Positions 8,660 through 19,613 of a stretch of 64,000 bases of DNA are shown one piece after another (position 1 is the stretch's first letter; each line of letters starts with the position of its first letter). This DNA comes from Pseudomonas sp. R76 (GTDB lineage Bacteria; Pseudomonadota; Gammaproteobacteria; Pseudomonadales; Pseudomonadaceae): positions 3,658,001 to 3,722,000 of the forward strand of contig NZ_CP019428.1 in assembly GCF_009834565.1 (NCBI RefSeq), given 5' to 3'. The position numbers and the translations under genes are program-made. Under the pieces are notes generated by a model. The model made no database searches and was not told where the DNA came from. It saw nothing but the letters and a program-made list of their open reading frames with translations.

Positions 8660-8696
8660 CGCTTTTTGCGTGTGCTCAGATTCAGGGTGCGGGGTT

Positions 8697-8727
8697 CTTC
8701 CAGGGCTCTAGGAGCGAGCCCTGGAAG
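8697..8727. terminator. hairpin between convergent genes, probable bidirectional terminator
   Basis: CTTCCAGGGCT (8697-8707) pairs perfectly with AGCCCTGGAAG (8717-8727) around a 9-base loop. It lies between the Rieske-FAD gene and the convergent ggt gene. There is no long T tract, so efficiency is uncertain. Confidence 0.6.
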
Positions 8728-8750
8728 GCGTGCGCAGGTTTAATCAGCGA

Positions 8751-10475
8751 TTAGTAACCCAGCGACAACCCGGTATTGCGACGCGGGTCGTTAGCCCCGT
8801 AGAAACGGTTGTTGCCCACCGGCTTGCCACCCAAAGACGGTGCGCCCACCAGGATTGCGGCCAGGTGGTTGGCGTCCTGCGGACCGGCAAACTTGTGGCC
8901 CCAGCTTTCCAGAATTTTCTGGGTGTCGGGGCTGACCGCGAAGGTCTCGAGGTTGGTGGTTTCCGGCATCCACTGCTGGTGGAAACGCGGCGCGTCGACG
9001 GCTTCCTGGATGTTCATCTTGTAGTCGATGACATTCAGGATGGTCAGCAAGGTGGCGGTGATAATCCGGCTGCCACCTGGCGTGCCGACGACCATTACAG
9101 CCTTGCCGTCCTTGGTCACGATGGTCGGGCTCATCGACGACAGCGGCGCCTTGCCGGGTGCGATGGCGTTGGCTTCGCCCTGGACCAGGCCGTACATGTT
9201 CGGCACGCCGACCTTGACGGTGAAGTCGTCCATTTCATCGTTGAGGATCACCCCGGTCTTGCTCGCCATCACGCCGGCACCGAACCAGTCGTTGAGGGTG
9301 TAAGTGACCGATACCGCGTTGCCCCACTTGTCGACGATGGAGTAATGCGTGGTGTTGTTGCCTTCATGGGGCGACACACCCGGTTTGATCGCCTGGGAAT
9401 CACCGGCCTTTTGCGGCTCGATGGCGGCGCGCAGCTTGGCCGCGTAGTCCTTGTCCAGCAGGTGGGCAATCGGGTTCTTCACAAAGTCCGGGTCGCCGAG
9501 GTAGCTGTTACGGTCCACGTAGGCGTGGCGCATCGCTTCGATCTGGTAGTGCAGGCCTTGGGCCGAGTGATAGCCGAGGTCGGCCATCGGGTAGCCTTCA
9601 AGGATGTTCATGATCTGGCAGATCACCACGCCGCCCGAGCTTGGCGGTGGTGCCGAGACCACGTGGTAGCCCCGGTAGTCGCACTCGATGGGCGCCAGTT
9701 CACGGGTCTTGTACTTGTCGAGGTCAGCCTGGGTGATGATGCCCTTGCCGGCCTGGCTGGAATCCACCAATGCCTTGGCGACCCAACCTTTATAGAAGCC
9801 GTCGGTGCCCTTGGCGGAGATTTCCTTGAGGGTCTTGGCCAGGTCTTTCTGCACCAGTTTTTGCCCGACCTGCAGCGGTTGGCCGTTGTGCAGGAAGATC
9901 CCGCGCAGGTCTTTGTCTTTTTCAAACTCGCCGGTGGCGGTGTGCAGCAGGTCGATATCGCCCTGCTCCAATTCGAAGCCGTTTTCCGCCAGCTTGATCG
10001 CCGGGGCAATCACTTGGGCGCGCTTGAGGGTGCCGTATTTGCTCAGCGCGGTTTCCATGCCGGACACCGTGCCGGGCACGCCGACCGCCAGGTGGCCCTT
10101 GGCGCTGAGGCCGTCGATGACCTTGCCGTCTTTGTCCAGGTACATGTCGGCGGTCGCCGCCAGTGGGGCTTTTTCGCGGAAATCGAGGAAAGTCTTGCGC
10201 CCGTCCGCCAACTGCACGGTCATGAAACCGCCGCCGCCCAGGTTGCCGGCTGCCGGGTACACCACGGCCAGCGCGTAGCCCACGGCCACGGCCGCATCCA
10301 CCGCGTTACCACCGGCCTTGAGCACGTCGACACCCACATGAGTGGCCAAATGCTGGGCGGTGACGACCATACCGTTTTCACCGGCCACCGGGGCCTGGGA
10401 CGCGGCGTGTACACCGCTGACCGTCAACACCAAGGCGGTCGCGATTAAGGTACGGCTGAAAGGTTGGTATTTCAT
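8751..10475 (-). CDS. ggt: gamma-glutamyltransferase (glutathione hydrolase)
   Basis: A periplasmic Ntn-hydrolase that cleaves the gamma-glutamyl bond of glutathione and related peptides. The 574-residue precursor has a signal peptide (MKYQPFSRTLIATALVLTVSGVHA) and the typical GGNAVDAAVAVGYALAVVYPAAGNLGGGGF motif. The autoprocessing site lies before Thr375 in GNNTTHYSIVDKWGNAVSVTYTLN, giving large and small subunits, and the small-subunit GTPGGSRI motif is present. It is transcribed away from a TetR regulator across a 160-bp gap. Confidence 0.95.
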   Translation of the reverse strand: MKYQPFSRTLIATALVLTVSGVHAASQAPVAGENGMVVTAQHLATHVGVDVLKAGGNAVDAAVAVGYALAVVYPAAGNLGGGGFMTVQLADGRKTFLDFREKAPLAATADMYLDKDGKVIDGLSAKGHLAVGVPGTVSGMETALSKYGTLKRAQVIAPAIKLAENGFELEQGDIDLLHTATGEFEKDKDLRGIFLHNGQPLQVGQKLVQKDLAKTLKEISAKGTDGFYKGWVAKALVDSSQAGKGIITQADLDKYKTRELAPIECDYRGYHVVSAPPPSSGGVVICQIMNILEGYPMADLGYHSAQGLHYQIEAMRHAYVDRNSYLGDPDFVKNPIAHLLDKDYAAKLRAAIEPQKAGDSQAIKPGVSPHEGNNTTHYSIVDKWGNAVSVTYTLNDWFGAGVMASKTGVILNDEMDDFTVKVGVPNMYGLVQGEANAIAPGKAPLSSMSPTIVTKDGKAVMVVGTPGGSRIITATLLTILNVIDYKMNIQEAVDAPRFHQQWMPETTNLETFAVSPDTQKILESWGHKFAGPQDANHLAAILVGAPSLGGKPVGNNRFYGANDPRRNTGLSLGY

Positions 10476-10550
10476 CCATGGCTACTCTAGTTATTAAGAC
10501 GCACCAAAATAGCCCGACTTGGGTCCAACCCCCAGCGCAATGGCGTTTTT

Positions 10551-10576
10551 GTTACAGAACTTGTCGGTCACAGAAC
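10551..10576. promoter_or_regulatory. direct repeat in the ggt/TetR divergent promoter region
   Basis: GTTACAGAAC (10551-10560) and GTCACAGAAC (10567-10576) are near-identical and 16 bases apart in the divergent gap between ggt and the TetR gene. They could be binding half-sites, but TetR proteins usually bind palindromes, so the assignment is weak. Confidence 0.25.
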
Positions 10577-10634
10577 GGCCGAGAAAATGCCCATGCTATA
10601 TTTCGCGCCCAGACTGGCTGCAAGGCGCGTGGAA

Positions 10635-11282
10635 ATGGTGATCAAGAAGACCGGCATTCGGGCTCAACAGGCCGACCAGACGCGTGCGCGCATCTTGCAG
10701 GCGGCGGTCAAAGTGTTCACCCGCGACGGCTATTCCGGTGGGCGCGTCGACAGCATCTCCAAGGAAGCCGACTCCAACGACCGCATGCTTTATTACTATT
10801 TCGGCAGCAAGGAACACCTGTTCATCTGCGTGCTGGAACACATCTACGAGCAGTTCAACAAAGCCGAAAGCAAACTCAAACTGAACCTGGAAGCGCCCGT
10901 GCAGGCGTTGCAGGATTTGGTCGCGTTTATCTGGAATTACTACGTCAAGCACCCGGAATTCGTGGCGATCCTGAGCATCGAGAACCTGCACCAAGGCAAA
11001 CATGCCCAACAGTCCGGCGAGATGCGCCGATTGTCGGGCGAAGCGGTTGGCGTGTTGAAGCCGATCATTGAAGCCGGCCAGGCCCAGGGTGTGTTTCGCC
11101 AGGACATCGACCTCAAGCACGTGTACTTGATGATCGCTTCGCTGTGCTACTTCTATAACTCCAACCGGCATACGCTCAGTTCGTTTTTGGGTGAAGACCT
11201 GGCAGCTAAGGGGCAGCAGCAGGATTGGCTGGGGTTTATCACTGATTTGGTGCTGAGGGGTGTCTCCCCTAACTCATTATAG
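10635..11282 (+). CDS. TetR/AcrR family regulator, candidate NicS-like repressor of nicAB
   Basis: A 215-residue one-domain-plus-ligand-domain repressor: the N-terminal TetR helix-turn-helix spans ADQTRARILQAAVKVFTRDGYSGGRVDSISKEADSNDRMLYYYFGSKEHLF, followed by an all-helical C-terminal domain. The ATG at 10635 (MVIKKTG) is chosen; an in-frame ATG at 10587 would add 16 residues. In P. putida a TetR protein, NicS, represses nicAB, and this gene lies next to nicB, but it is equally placed to regulate the divergent ggt gene. The role is therefore inferred from position only. Confidence 0.75.
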   Translation: MVIKKTGIRAQQADQTRARILQAAVKVFTRDGYSGGRVDSISKEADSNDRMLYYYFGSKEHLFICVLEHIYEQFNKAESKLKLNLEAPVQALQDLVAFIWNYYVKHPEFVAILSIENLHQGKHAQQSGEMRRLSGEAVGVLKPIIEAGQAQGVFRQDIDLKHVYLMIASLCYFYNSNRHTLSSFLGEDLAAKGQQQDWLGFITDLVLRGVSPNSL

Positions 11283-11299
11283 AAAACGGCTCTGATCCC

Positions 11300-11388
11300 T
11301 GTGGGAGCTGGCTTGCCTGCGATGGCGATGTGTCAGGTAGTATTTTCGGTGCAGACACACCGCTATCGCAGGCAAGCCAGCTCCCACA
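11300..11388. repeat. REPIN-like inverted pair between convergent genes
   Basis: TGTGGGAGCTGGCTTGCCTG at 11300 and its inverted copy ending at 11388. It fills most of the gap between the TetR gene and the 3' end of nicB and may act as a transcription barrier for both. Confidence 0.85.
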
Positions 11389-11413
11389 TTTGATCTTCAC
11401 CGGTTTTGGAATA

Positions 11414-14400
11414 TCAGTGGGTACCCGGGTTGGCCCGCAAGTGCGCCACCTTCTGCTCCAAGCCCTTCCACTGCGGCGCATTCGGCGCAAATTGCCCGCG
11501 CAAGTACGCGACCAAATCCGCCACCTGCGTATTCGACAAACTGTCCTTGAACCCTGGCATATACCCCAGATCCTGGGTCGCCGGGTTGCTGATGCCTTGC
11601 AAAATCACCTTGATCAAATTATCCGGCTGATCGCTGTGCACATTGGTATTGGTCGCCAATGACGGGCTGACCCCAAACAGTTTCGGCCCCAGGCCATCGG
11701 CGTGACAGGCCTTGCACGAACCTTCGAATATGCGTCGACCATTCGGATTGGGCACCGTCGCTGCCGCCACGGTTTGCGCCTCAGCCGTCGCCTCGCCGTT
11801 GAGCGACGCCAGGTACACCGCCATCGCGCGGATATCTGCCTTGGGCAACTTCGCCAGTTCACTCACCACCGGCCCCATCGGGCCTGCCGCCACGCCATGG
11901 GCGTCGGAATAGCCGGTGCTCAAATAGGTGAACAGCTGGTCTTCAGTCCAGGGCGTCGGCGCCTTGGACAAACCCGTCAATGCCGGCGCTTCCCAACCAT
12001 CAACACTGCCGCCGGCCAGGAAGGCCTTACCGCCCTTCTCCGCGCCCATCAGGTTGCGTGGCGAATGGCATGCCGCGCAGTGTCCCAGGCCATTGACCAG
12101 ATAATTACCGCGATTCCACTGCTCACTGCGCTCGGGCTGCGGCGTGATTTCACCGCGCCTTAAATTCAGCGCATTCCACCCCGCCATCAACGGCCGGATA
12201 TTAAACGGGAAGCGCATCGCATTCGGCGTCGGCGCCTGGCTCACCGGCGCCTGCGACATCAGGTAGGCATACAGCGCCTGCATGTCCGCCTCATTGATAT
12301 TGCGAAACGCCGTATAGGGAAACGCCGGGTACAAATTACGCCCGTCACGCCCAATCCCGTCGCGCATCGCCCGCTCGAACGCCGGGTACGACCAGGCGCC
12401 GATGCCGGTCTGCACATCCGGGGTGATATTGCTGCTGTACAGCGTGCCGAACGGCGTTTGCATAGCCAAGCCACCGGCATTGGTGGCACCGCCCGGCGCC
12501 GTATGGCACACCGCGCAGTCGCCCACCGCCGCCAGCAAACGCCCGCGCTCCAGGGTGGCCTTGGACCAGGTGCCGGCGCTGGGTGGCGCAATCGGCGCGA
12601 TTTCATTGTGGAACGGCCAGGCCGTGGCCAGCACGGCGCCCAACGTTGCGAACAGCGCGCCGAACCACCACTTTCTACGTTTCTGCGGCGACTTGGCCGG
12701 CTCGCCCAGCGTGCCGGCATTCAGCGCCGCCAACACCCGTTCAGGGGTGATCGGCAACTCGCGAAAGCGAATGCCGGTGGCGTCGTAGATCGCATTGGCA
12801 ATCGCCGCCGCGCTCGGCACCGAGGCCGACTCACCGGCGCCCATCGGCGGCTGGTCCTGGCGCGGCATCATGAGCACGTCGATCTGCGGCACTTCGGGGA
12901 ACGTCAGGATCGGATAACCGCCCCACTCCTTGCTCGCCACCGTGGACTCTTCAAAGGTCACGCGCTCCTTGAGCACGCGGCTGGTGGACTGGATCACATT
13001 GCCGTGAATCTGATGCTGCACGCCGGCCGGGTTAATCATCATCCCCGAGTCGTGGCCGATCACCACCCGCGTCACCGACACGTCACCGGTGTGTTTGTCG
13101 ATGGCCACATCCGCCACCCACGCCGCCCACGCCGCGCCGAAGCCAGGGAACTTGCTGTGGATGTAGCGCGCGTAGGCGAAGCCGCGCCCACGCAGCAAAT
13201 GATCTTCGTTAGCGGTTTGCATCGGCGCCGTGCGCGGTGACCATTTCGCCCGTTCGGCGGTGGATTTCACCAGGTCGATGGCGCGCTCGTCCTTGAGGTA
13301 GCGCAGGCGGTATTCCACCGGGTCGACACCCGCCGCGAAGGCCAGTTCGTCGATATAGGATTCATGCGCAAAGGTGTTGGGCAACGCCGACACCCCGCGC
13401 ATCCACGAGGCGCGCACGATGGGCGCCATGTCGTTGATGGTCACGCGCATATTGTCGATGTCGTAGGGCGGGATCGAAGTGCGGTCGCCCATCTCGAACA
13501 TCGCTGCCACCGGCTCGACGCGCCCGGTGAGCAACAGCGCCAGGGTCGGCGCGCCGTTGGACGGGTAGCTGGTTTCAAAATCGTAGGCGGCGATGCTGCC
13601 GTCGGCGTTGAGGCCGCCGTCCACCTCCATCAACTGCGCGGTGCCCTTGGGCTCCCACAGGTGTTCCTGTTCGCGGGTCAGTTGCACCCGCACCGGCTTG
13701 CCCACGGCGCGGGATAACAGCAAGGCATCCGCGCAGACGTCATCCGCGCAATTGCGCCCGTAACAGCCGGCGGCTTCCATGCGGATCACGTCGATCAGGG
13801 TTTCATCGCACTCCAGCAGCCACGCAAGATCAGCACGCAGCAGGTGCGGGTTCTGGCTGCCCGACCACACGCGGCTGCCGGCTGGAGAGTAATCCGCCAC
13901 CGCGCAGGACGGGCCAATCGAACCATGCATTTGATACGGCCACAGGTAACTGCGCGGCATGCGCTGGGCGGCAGCCGCCAGTGCGCCGTCGACATCGCCC
14001 TGGTCCAGCACTGTGCGGCGCACGCGAGGGTTGTCGCGGATGGCCTGCTCGACGTCACTCATGTCCGGCAAGGCGTTGTTCCAGGGTTTCCAGTGCACCT
14101 GCAACTCATGGGCGGCCTTGATCGCCTGTTCTTCGCGCAGCGCGACCACGCCGACAAAATCCCGAATCACCACCACCGCGACAATCCCCGGGATATGCGC
14201 GATGGAAGCCTCGTCCACATTCAACAGGCTATTGCCGACAAAATCCCCGCAGTCCAAACCGGCATACGGCGGGCGCACCACGCGGCCGTGGAGCATGCCC
14301 GGCACACGCATGTCGTGCACGTAGGTCAGTTCACCGGTGGCCTTGCCGGGGATGTCCACGCGCGCGGCGCCCTTGCCGACCAGGCGGTAATCCTCGATGG

Positions 14401-14941
14401 CTTTTAACGGTGCGTCGCCGCTGATGCGCAGCTGATCATGTTGGCCGCTGACCAATTCACCGTAAGTGGTGGTGCGTCCGTCTGCCGCCTGGATAATGCC
14501 GGCCTCGACCTTGAGGCTGCCGGTGCTTACGCCCCAGCGCCCTGCCGCCCGCGCGAGCAAAAAGCGCCGCGCCTCGGCGGCCGCGTTACGCAGCGGGATC
14601 GCGGAAATCTGCAAGGTCGCGCTGGCAATGGTCGCGCCCTGGTTCGGCGCGCGCTCGGTGTCGCACAGGACCATCTTGACCTGATCCATGCTCAGGTCCA
14701 GTTCCTCGGCAACGATCTGCGCCAGCGAGGTGCGAATGCCGGTGCCCAAATCCACATGGCCGTTGAACGCGTAGACCAAGCCGTCATCGTTGACCGCGAT
14801 AAACAGCCCCAACTCCTTGGGCTTCACGGTCGGCGTGCCGCCCTTGGCCACCGGGCCGGACGGCGGCAGTACGTCATCGACGATCAACAACACGCCGGCC
14901 TTGGCCAGCCATTGTTCGCGGGAAAGTGCAGTGTCGGTCAT
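11414..14941 (-). CDS. nicB: nicotinate dehydrogenase large subunit NicB (molybdopterin subunit fused to triheme cytochrome c)
   Basis: With NicA it hydroxylates nicotinate to 6-hydroxynicotinate and passes electrons through its own cytochrome part toward the respiratory chain. The 1175-residue protein has a xanthine-oxidase-family molybdopterin domain (about 1-740), a transmembrane helix near 752-772 (WWFGALFATLGAVLATAWPF), and three heme c sites, CAVCH near 806, CAACH near 953 and CKACH near 1074. This architecture and length match P. putida NicB. The start overlaps the nicA stop by four bases, so the subunits are translationally coupled. Confidence 0.95.
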   Translation of the reverse strand: MTDTALSREQWLAKAGVLLIVDDVLPPSGPVAKGGTPTVKPKELGLFIAVNDDGLVYAFNGHVDLGTGIRTSLAQIVAEELDLSMDQVKMVLCDTERAPNQGATIASATLQISAIPLRNAAAEARRFLLARAAGRWGVSTGSLKVEAGIIQAADGRTTTYGELVSGQHDQLRISGDAPLKAIEDYRLVGKGAARVDIPGKATGELTYVHDMRVPGMLHGRVVRPPYAGLDCGDFVGNSLLNVDEASIAHIPGIVAVVVIRDFVGVVALREEQAIKAAHELQVHWKPWNNALPDMSDVEQAIRDNPRVRRTVLDQGDVDGALAAAAQRMPRSYLWPYQMHGSIGPSCAVADYSPAGSRVWSGSQNPHLLRADLAWLLECDETLIDVIRMEAAGCYGRNCADDVCADALLLSRAVGKPVRVQLTREQEHLWEPKGTAQLMEVDGGLNADGSIAAYDFETSYPSNGAPTLALLLTGRVEPVAAMFEMGDRTSIPPYDIDNMRVTINDMAPIVRASWMRGVSALPNTFAHESYIDELAFAAGVDPVEYRLRYLKDERAIDLVKSTAERAKWSPRTAPMQTANEDHLLRGRGFAYARYIHSKFPGFGAAWAAWVADVAIDKHTGDVSVTRVVIGHDSGMMINPAGVQHQIHGNVIQSTSRVLKERVTFEESTVASKEWGGYPILTFPEVPQIDVLMMPRQDQPPMGAGESASVPSAAAIANAIYDATGIRFRELPITPERVLAALNAGTLGEPAKSPQKRRKWWFGALFATLGAVLATAWPFHNEIAPIAPPSAGTWSKATLERGRLLAAVGDCAVCHTAPGGATNAGGLAMQTPFGTLYSSNITPDVQTGIGAWSYPAFERAMRDGIGRDGRNLYPAFPYTAFRNINEADMQALYAYLMSQAPVSQAPTPNAMRFPFNIRPLMAGWNALNLRRGEITPQPERSEQWNRGNYLVNGLGHCAACHSPRNLMGAEKGGKAFLAGGSVDGWEAPALTGLSKAPTPWTEDQLFTYLSTGYSDAHGVAAGPMGPVVSELAKLPKADIRAMAVYLASLNGEATAEAQTVAAATVPNPNGRRIFEGSCKACHADGLGPKLFGVSPSLATNTNVHSDQPDNLIKVILQGISNPATQDLGYMPGFKDSLSNTQVADLVAYLRGQFAPNAPQWKGLEQKVAHLRANPGTH

Positions 14942-15429
14942 GGTTGGCCATCCACGGTCAGGAGGTGAGCGGCACGCAGCACGGCGCGCAGGATTTCGAT
15001 ATGGGTGCCGCAGCGGCAGAGGTTGCCCGAGAGCTCATTGCGGATCTCGGCTTCGCTGGGGTTGGGGTTGCGGTCGAGCAAGGCCTTGGCGGTCATGATC
15101 ATGCCGTTGAGGCAGTAACCGCATTGCGCGGCCTGCTCATCAATAAACGCCTGCTGCACCGGGTGCGGTGCCTGACGGCTGCCGAGGCCTTCGAGGGTGA
15201 CGATCTCACGGCCAACTGCACCCGCCAGCGGGAACACACAGGACCGCGCGGCCACGCCATCGATGATCACGGTGCACGCACCGCACTCGCCCAGGCCGCA
15301 GCCGTACTTGGGGCCGTTGAGCGCCAGGTCATTGCGCAGCACCAGTAACAGTGGTGTATCCGCCATGGCGCTGACTTCGCGGGTATGGCCGTTGACCTCA
15401 AGGGCTACCGTGATGGAGGGGCTGATCAT
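14938..15429 (-). CDS. nicA: nicotinate dehydrogenase small [2Fe-2S] subunit NicA
   Basis: Iron-sulfur subunit carrying electrons from the molybdenum centre of NicB. The 163-residue protein has the plant ferredoxin-type cluster (Cys44, Cys49, Cys52, Cys64; CGLGECGACT) and the second, helical cluster (Cys103, Cys106, Cys138, Cys140; CGYCLNGM and CRCG), as in all small subunits of this hydroxylase family. It is the first gene of the nicAB pair and overlaps nicB by four bases. The region upstream contains two direct repeats that may be regulatory. Confidence 0.95.
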   Translation of the reverse strand: MISPSITVALEVNGHTREVSAMADTPLLLVLRNDLALNGPKYGCGLGECGACTVIIDGVAARSCVFPLAGAVGREIVTLEGLGSRQAPHPVQQAFIDEQAAQCGYCLNGMIMTAKALLDRNPNPSEAEIRNELSGNLCRCGTHIEILRAVLRAAHLLTVDGQP

Positions 15430-15448
15430 TCGCTTCGCCTGTGTCAGT

Positions 15449-15540
15449 TGGTGAAGCAGCTACTACACGAAACAGTCAAAAAAAAGCATCGCGGACCTGG
15501 GGCCTCGCGACACACTTGAATGGTGAAATGGCTACTACAT
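15449..15540. promoter_or_regulatory. pair of 20-bp direct repeats upstream of nicA
   Basis: TGGTGAAGCAGCTACTACAC (15449-15468) and TGGTGAAATGGCTACTACAT (15521-15540) match at 16 of 20 positions and are 72 bases apart, about 20 and 92 bases upstream of the nicA ATG. No coding role is apparent. They are plausible sites for the regulator of nicAB. Confidence 0.4.
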
Positions 15541-15582
15541 CAACACAGAGCAAAAACGATGCCAGCAGCTGTACGCAAAACC

Positions 15583-15675
15583 TGTGGCGAGGGAGCTTGC
15601 TCCCGCTGGGTTGCGAAGCGACCCCAAAAGATGGGCCTGCTGCGCAGTCCAGCGGGAGCAAGCTCCCTCGCCACA
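15583..15675. repeat. REPIN-like inverted pair (GCGAGGGAGCTTGCTCCCGC type)
   Basis: TGTGGCGAGGGAGCTTGCTC at 15583 is mirrored by an inverted copy ending in CCTCGCCACA at 15675. The head differs from the GTGGGAG-type repeats elsewhere in the window. Each half also contains its own GGGAGCTTGCTCCC palindrome. It separates nicR (3' end) from the nicA upstream region. Confidence 0.85.
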
Positions 15676-15688
15676 AGGAATCGATGGG

Positions 15689-16123
15689 TCAGTCTTGCGG
15701 ATCGTCAATCATCTTGCGCAACAGAAACAACACCGCCACGCGCTCGGCCGGGTTGAGGTTGCTCATGGTCAGTTCGCTGATCTGCGCGGCACGCGGTGCG
15801 GTTTGCGCGACCAGTTCGGCACCTGCGGCAGACAGGTCCACCACCACCTTGCGCTTGTCTTGCGGGTCCGGCTCCAGGGTAATCAGTTCCTTGGCCTTGA
15901 GCCGCTCGACGATGCCGCGAATGGTTGCCTGATCGACGGCGGTGGCCTTGACCAGTTCGGTGAGGGAACTTGCACCGTGATCGCGCAGTGCACACAGGGT
16001 GACGAACTGCACGGCGGTGAGCTGGGAGTCGCCGACATTTTGCTGAAAGATCGCCAAGTGGCGCTGGTAGGCCTTGCGCAGCAGGTGGCCAACTTGTTCA
16101 GAGAAAACGTAGGAATCAGGCAC
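15689..16123 (-). CDS. nicR: MarR family repressor NicR
   Basis: Predicted repressor of the nicX and nicC transcription units, with 6-hydroxynicotinate as inducer in P. putida. The protein is a MarR winged helix: SQLTAVQFVTLCALRDHGASSLTELVKATAVDQATIRGIVERLKAKELITLEPDPQDKRKVVVDLSAAG. The GTG at 16123 (MPDSYVFSEQVGHLLRKAY, 144 residues) fits the family length; the longest in-frame start, a TTG at 16207, would add 28 unconserved residues and begin at the edge of a repeat. It lies downstream of nicX in the same orientation, separated by a REPIN-like hairpin. Confidence 0.88.
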   Translation of the reverse strand: MPDSYVFSEQVGHLLRKAYQRHLAIFQQNVGDSQLTAVQFVTLCALRDHGASSLTELVKATAVDQATIRGIVERLKAKELITLEPDPQDKRKVVVDLSAAGAELVAQTAPRAAQISELTMSNLNPAERVAVLFLLRKMIDDPQD

Positions 16124-16213
16124 GGCGGGCTCGGTGGGTGTGGAGATTGGGAAGGCATGATGGCGGGGATGGTGAATCGACTCAAGCCTCTCACTGCAGG
16201 AACACAAGCAAAA

Positions 16214-16302
16214 TGTGGGAGCTGGCTTGCCTGCGATAGCGGCGGATCAGGCAGCCGGGATTTGACTGATAGACCGCTATCGCAGGCAAGCCAGCTCCCA
16301 CA
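16214..16302. repeat. REPIN-like inverted pair between nicX and nicR
   Basis: TGTGGGAGCTGGCTTGCCTG at 16214 and its inverted copy ending at 16302. The hairpin sits inside the presumed nicX-nicR transcript and could reduce expression of nicR relative to nicX or protect the nicX 3' end. Confidence 0.85.
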
Positions 16303-16311
16303 TTGGGATTT

Positions 16312-17364
16312 TCAGCGGGCCAGGGAGGCTGCTGGGGCGACTACGTCACCGGCGATAACCACCGCCTCATCATCCAGATACACATCACAATTGCGCAGCG
16401 GAATATCCATATGGCACGGCGTCTTGCGCGTCCCGCCCACTTCGGTATTCGGCCCGGTGGAGAACAGGAAATTGCCATAAAACGCCCGCGCGTCCATGCA
16501 CATGCCGTCGTTCTTGTCATGCAAGCCCATGGCCGTCCATTGCGCACGGGGCTGCAGGCCCCAGCCGATGTGGGAGATGCCGTACACCTCGGGGTCGTTG
16601 AAATACTTCATGTAGTCGCGCAGGTACTCCGCTTCAAAGCCCCCGTGGATCCTGGTGATAAAGCCCTTCTCGATCTCCAGGGTGATCTTCTCGCGGGTGT
16701 AGGTCTTGAACGGTAGCAGGATGTCGCCAATATCCAGCACCAGCACGCCATCGGCGGTTTCTTCGTTGGGCCACGAGAACAGGAAACCACTGGGCCAATG
16801 GTCCCAACGCCCAGGCTCATCGGCAAACCCGTATTCGGTCACCGACGGGTACTGCCCCAACGCCGCGCGAAAATCACTGCCGGCGCGGGATTTGACGTGG
16901 ATCGAGCGGGCCTTTTTCAGTAACTGTTCGGCGGCCAGCACGCTCACCTTGTCTTCTTCAGTGGGCAGCATGCGCGCCAGCACTTCCGGCGGTTCCACGG
17001 CCAGCAGGATGCGCGTGCCGGTCTTGAGGATCTGCTCCTGTTCCGGCGAGTGCAGCAGCATCATCGTGTCGACGATCAAGTCGGCCGCTTCCAGCGCACG
17101 TTGCGCGGCGATATTGCCGGTCAGCGCGGTGTCGCCGCAGTAGGCGGTCATGTCATTGCCCATCGCCCGTGGATGGTTGAACGACGGCAATTCCACCGCA
17201 TACACCTTGGCCCCCAGGCGCTGCGCCGCATCCATCGCCGCGCGCACGGTGCGCGGGTCAGAATAATGGCTCTTGAGCACGGCGACGCTCTGGGTCGGGT
17301 CGACCTTCGACAGCTTCAGCACGTGTTCAAACATCTGGGTCAGTTCGCAATCGCTTACCGGCAT
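16312..17364 (-). CDS. nicX: 2,5-dihydroxypyridine 5,6-dioxygenase NicX
   Basis: Extradiol-type Fe(II) dioxygenase that opens 2,5-dihydroxypyridine to N-formylmaleamate. The 350-residue protein has His265 (YGISHIGWG), His318 and Asp320 (TPCHMDIPLRN) at the same positions as the iron ligands described for P. putida NicX. A good AGGAGA ribosome-binding site precedes the ATG. It is divergent from nicC, and both promoters lie in a 307-bp gap with two GCGTATAC palindromes. Confidence 0.96.
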   Translation of the reverse strand: MPVSDCELTQMFEHVLKLSKVDPTQSVAVLKSHYSDPRTVRAAMDAAQRLGAKVYAVELPSFNHPRAMGNDMTAYCGDTALTGNIAAQRALEAADLIVDTMMLLHSPEQEQILKTGTRILLAVEPPEVLARMLPTEEDKVSVLAAEQLLKKARSIHVKSRAGSDFRAALGQYPSVTEYGFADEPGRWDHWPSGFLFSWPNEETADGVLVLDIGDILLPFKTYTREKITLEIEKGFITRIHGGFEAEYLRDYMKYFNDPEVYGISHIGWGLQPRAQWTAMGLHDKNDGMCMDARAFYGNFLFSTGPNTEVGGTRKTPCHMDIPLRNCDVYLDDEAVVIAGDVVAPAASLAR

Positions 17365-17429
17365 TTTCCTGTCTCCTGTGGGGCTGCACCAAGTTCATGC
17401 ATCGCGCTTCACTCTAGTGCATTCTTATA

Positions 17430-17439
17430 GCGTATACGC
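17430..17439. promoter_or_regulatory. candidate NicR operator on the nicX side
   Basis: Perfect 10-bp palindrome GCGTATACGC, embedded in TTATAGCGTATACGCCA, 66 bases upstream of the nicX ATG. A second copy of the core lies near nicC. Symmetric sites of this kind suit a MarR dimer such as NicR. Confidence 0.55.
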
Positions 17440-17602
17440 CAATTAATAACGATAAGACCTGAATTGCAGGCGGACTGCAAGCGGCGCGCCAATTCGTTAC
17501 CTATCGAAACAAACCCCGTATTTATTGGCTACTCAGCGTTACACGGGATAAATACGGCCAAAAAATATATTTTTCAAAGCAGGCTTCCCATTTCAAAAAA
17601 TG

Positions 17603-17614
17603 AGCGTATACACT
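17603..17614. promoter_or_regulatory. candidate NicR operator on the nicC side
   Basis: AGCGTATACACT, sharing AGCGTATAC with the palindrome at 17429-17439 and itself nearly symmetric. It lies 58 bases upstream of the nicC ATG. Paired placement at each end of the divergent region supports joint repression of nicX and nicC. Confidence 0.55.
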
Positions 17615-17644
17615 TTAAAAACCTTGCGGACAGACGCCGCCTGA

Positions 17645-19599
<1,955 letters not shown>

Positions 19600-19613
19600 G
19601 AACGGAGACCACC

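Noticed and set aside
8730..10448. 572-codon plus-strand frame opposite ggt
   Set aside because: Antisense shadow; ggt has a signal peptide, the autoprocessing Thr and all family motifs.
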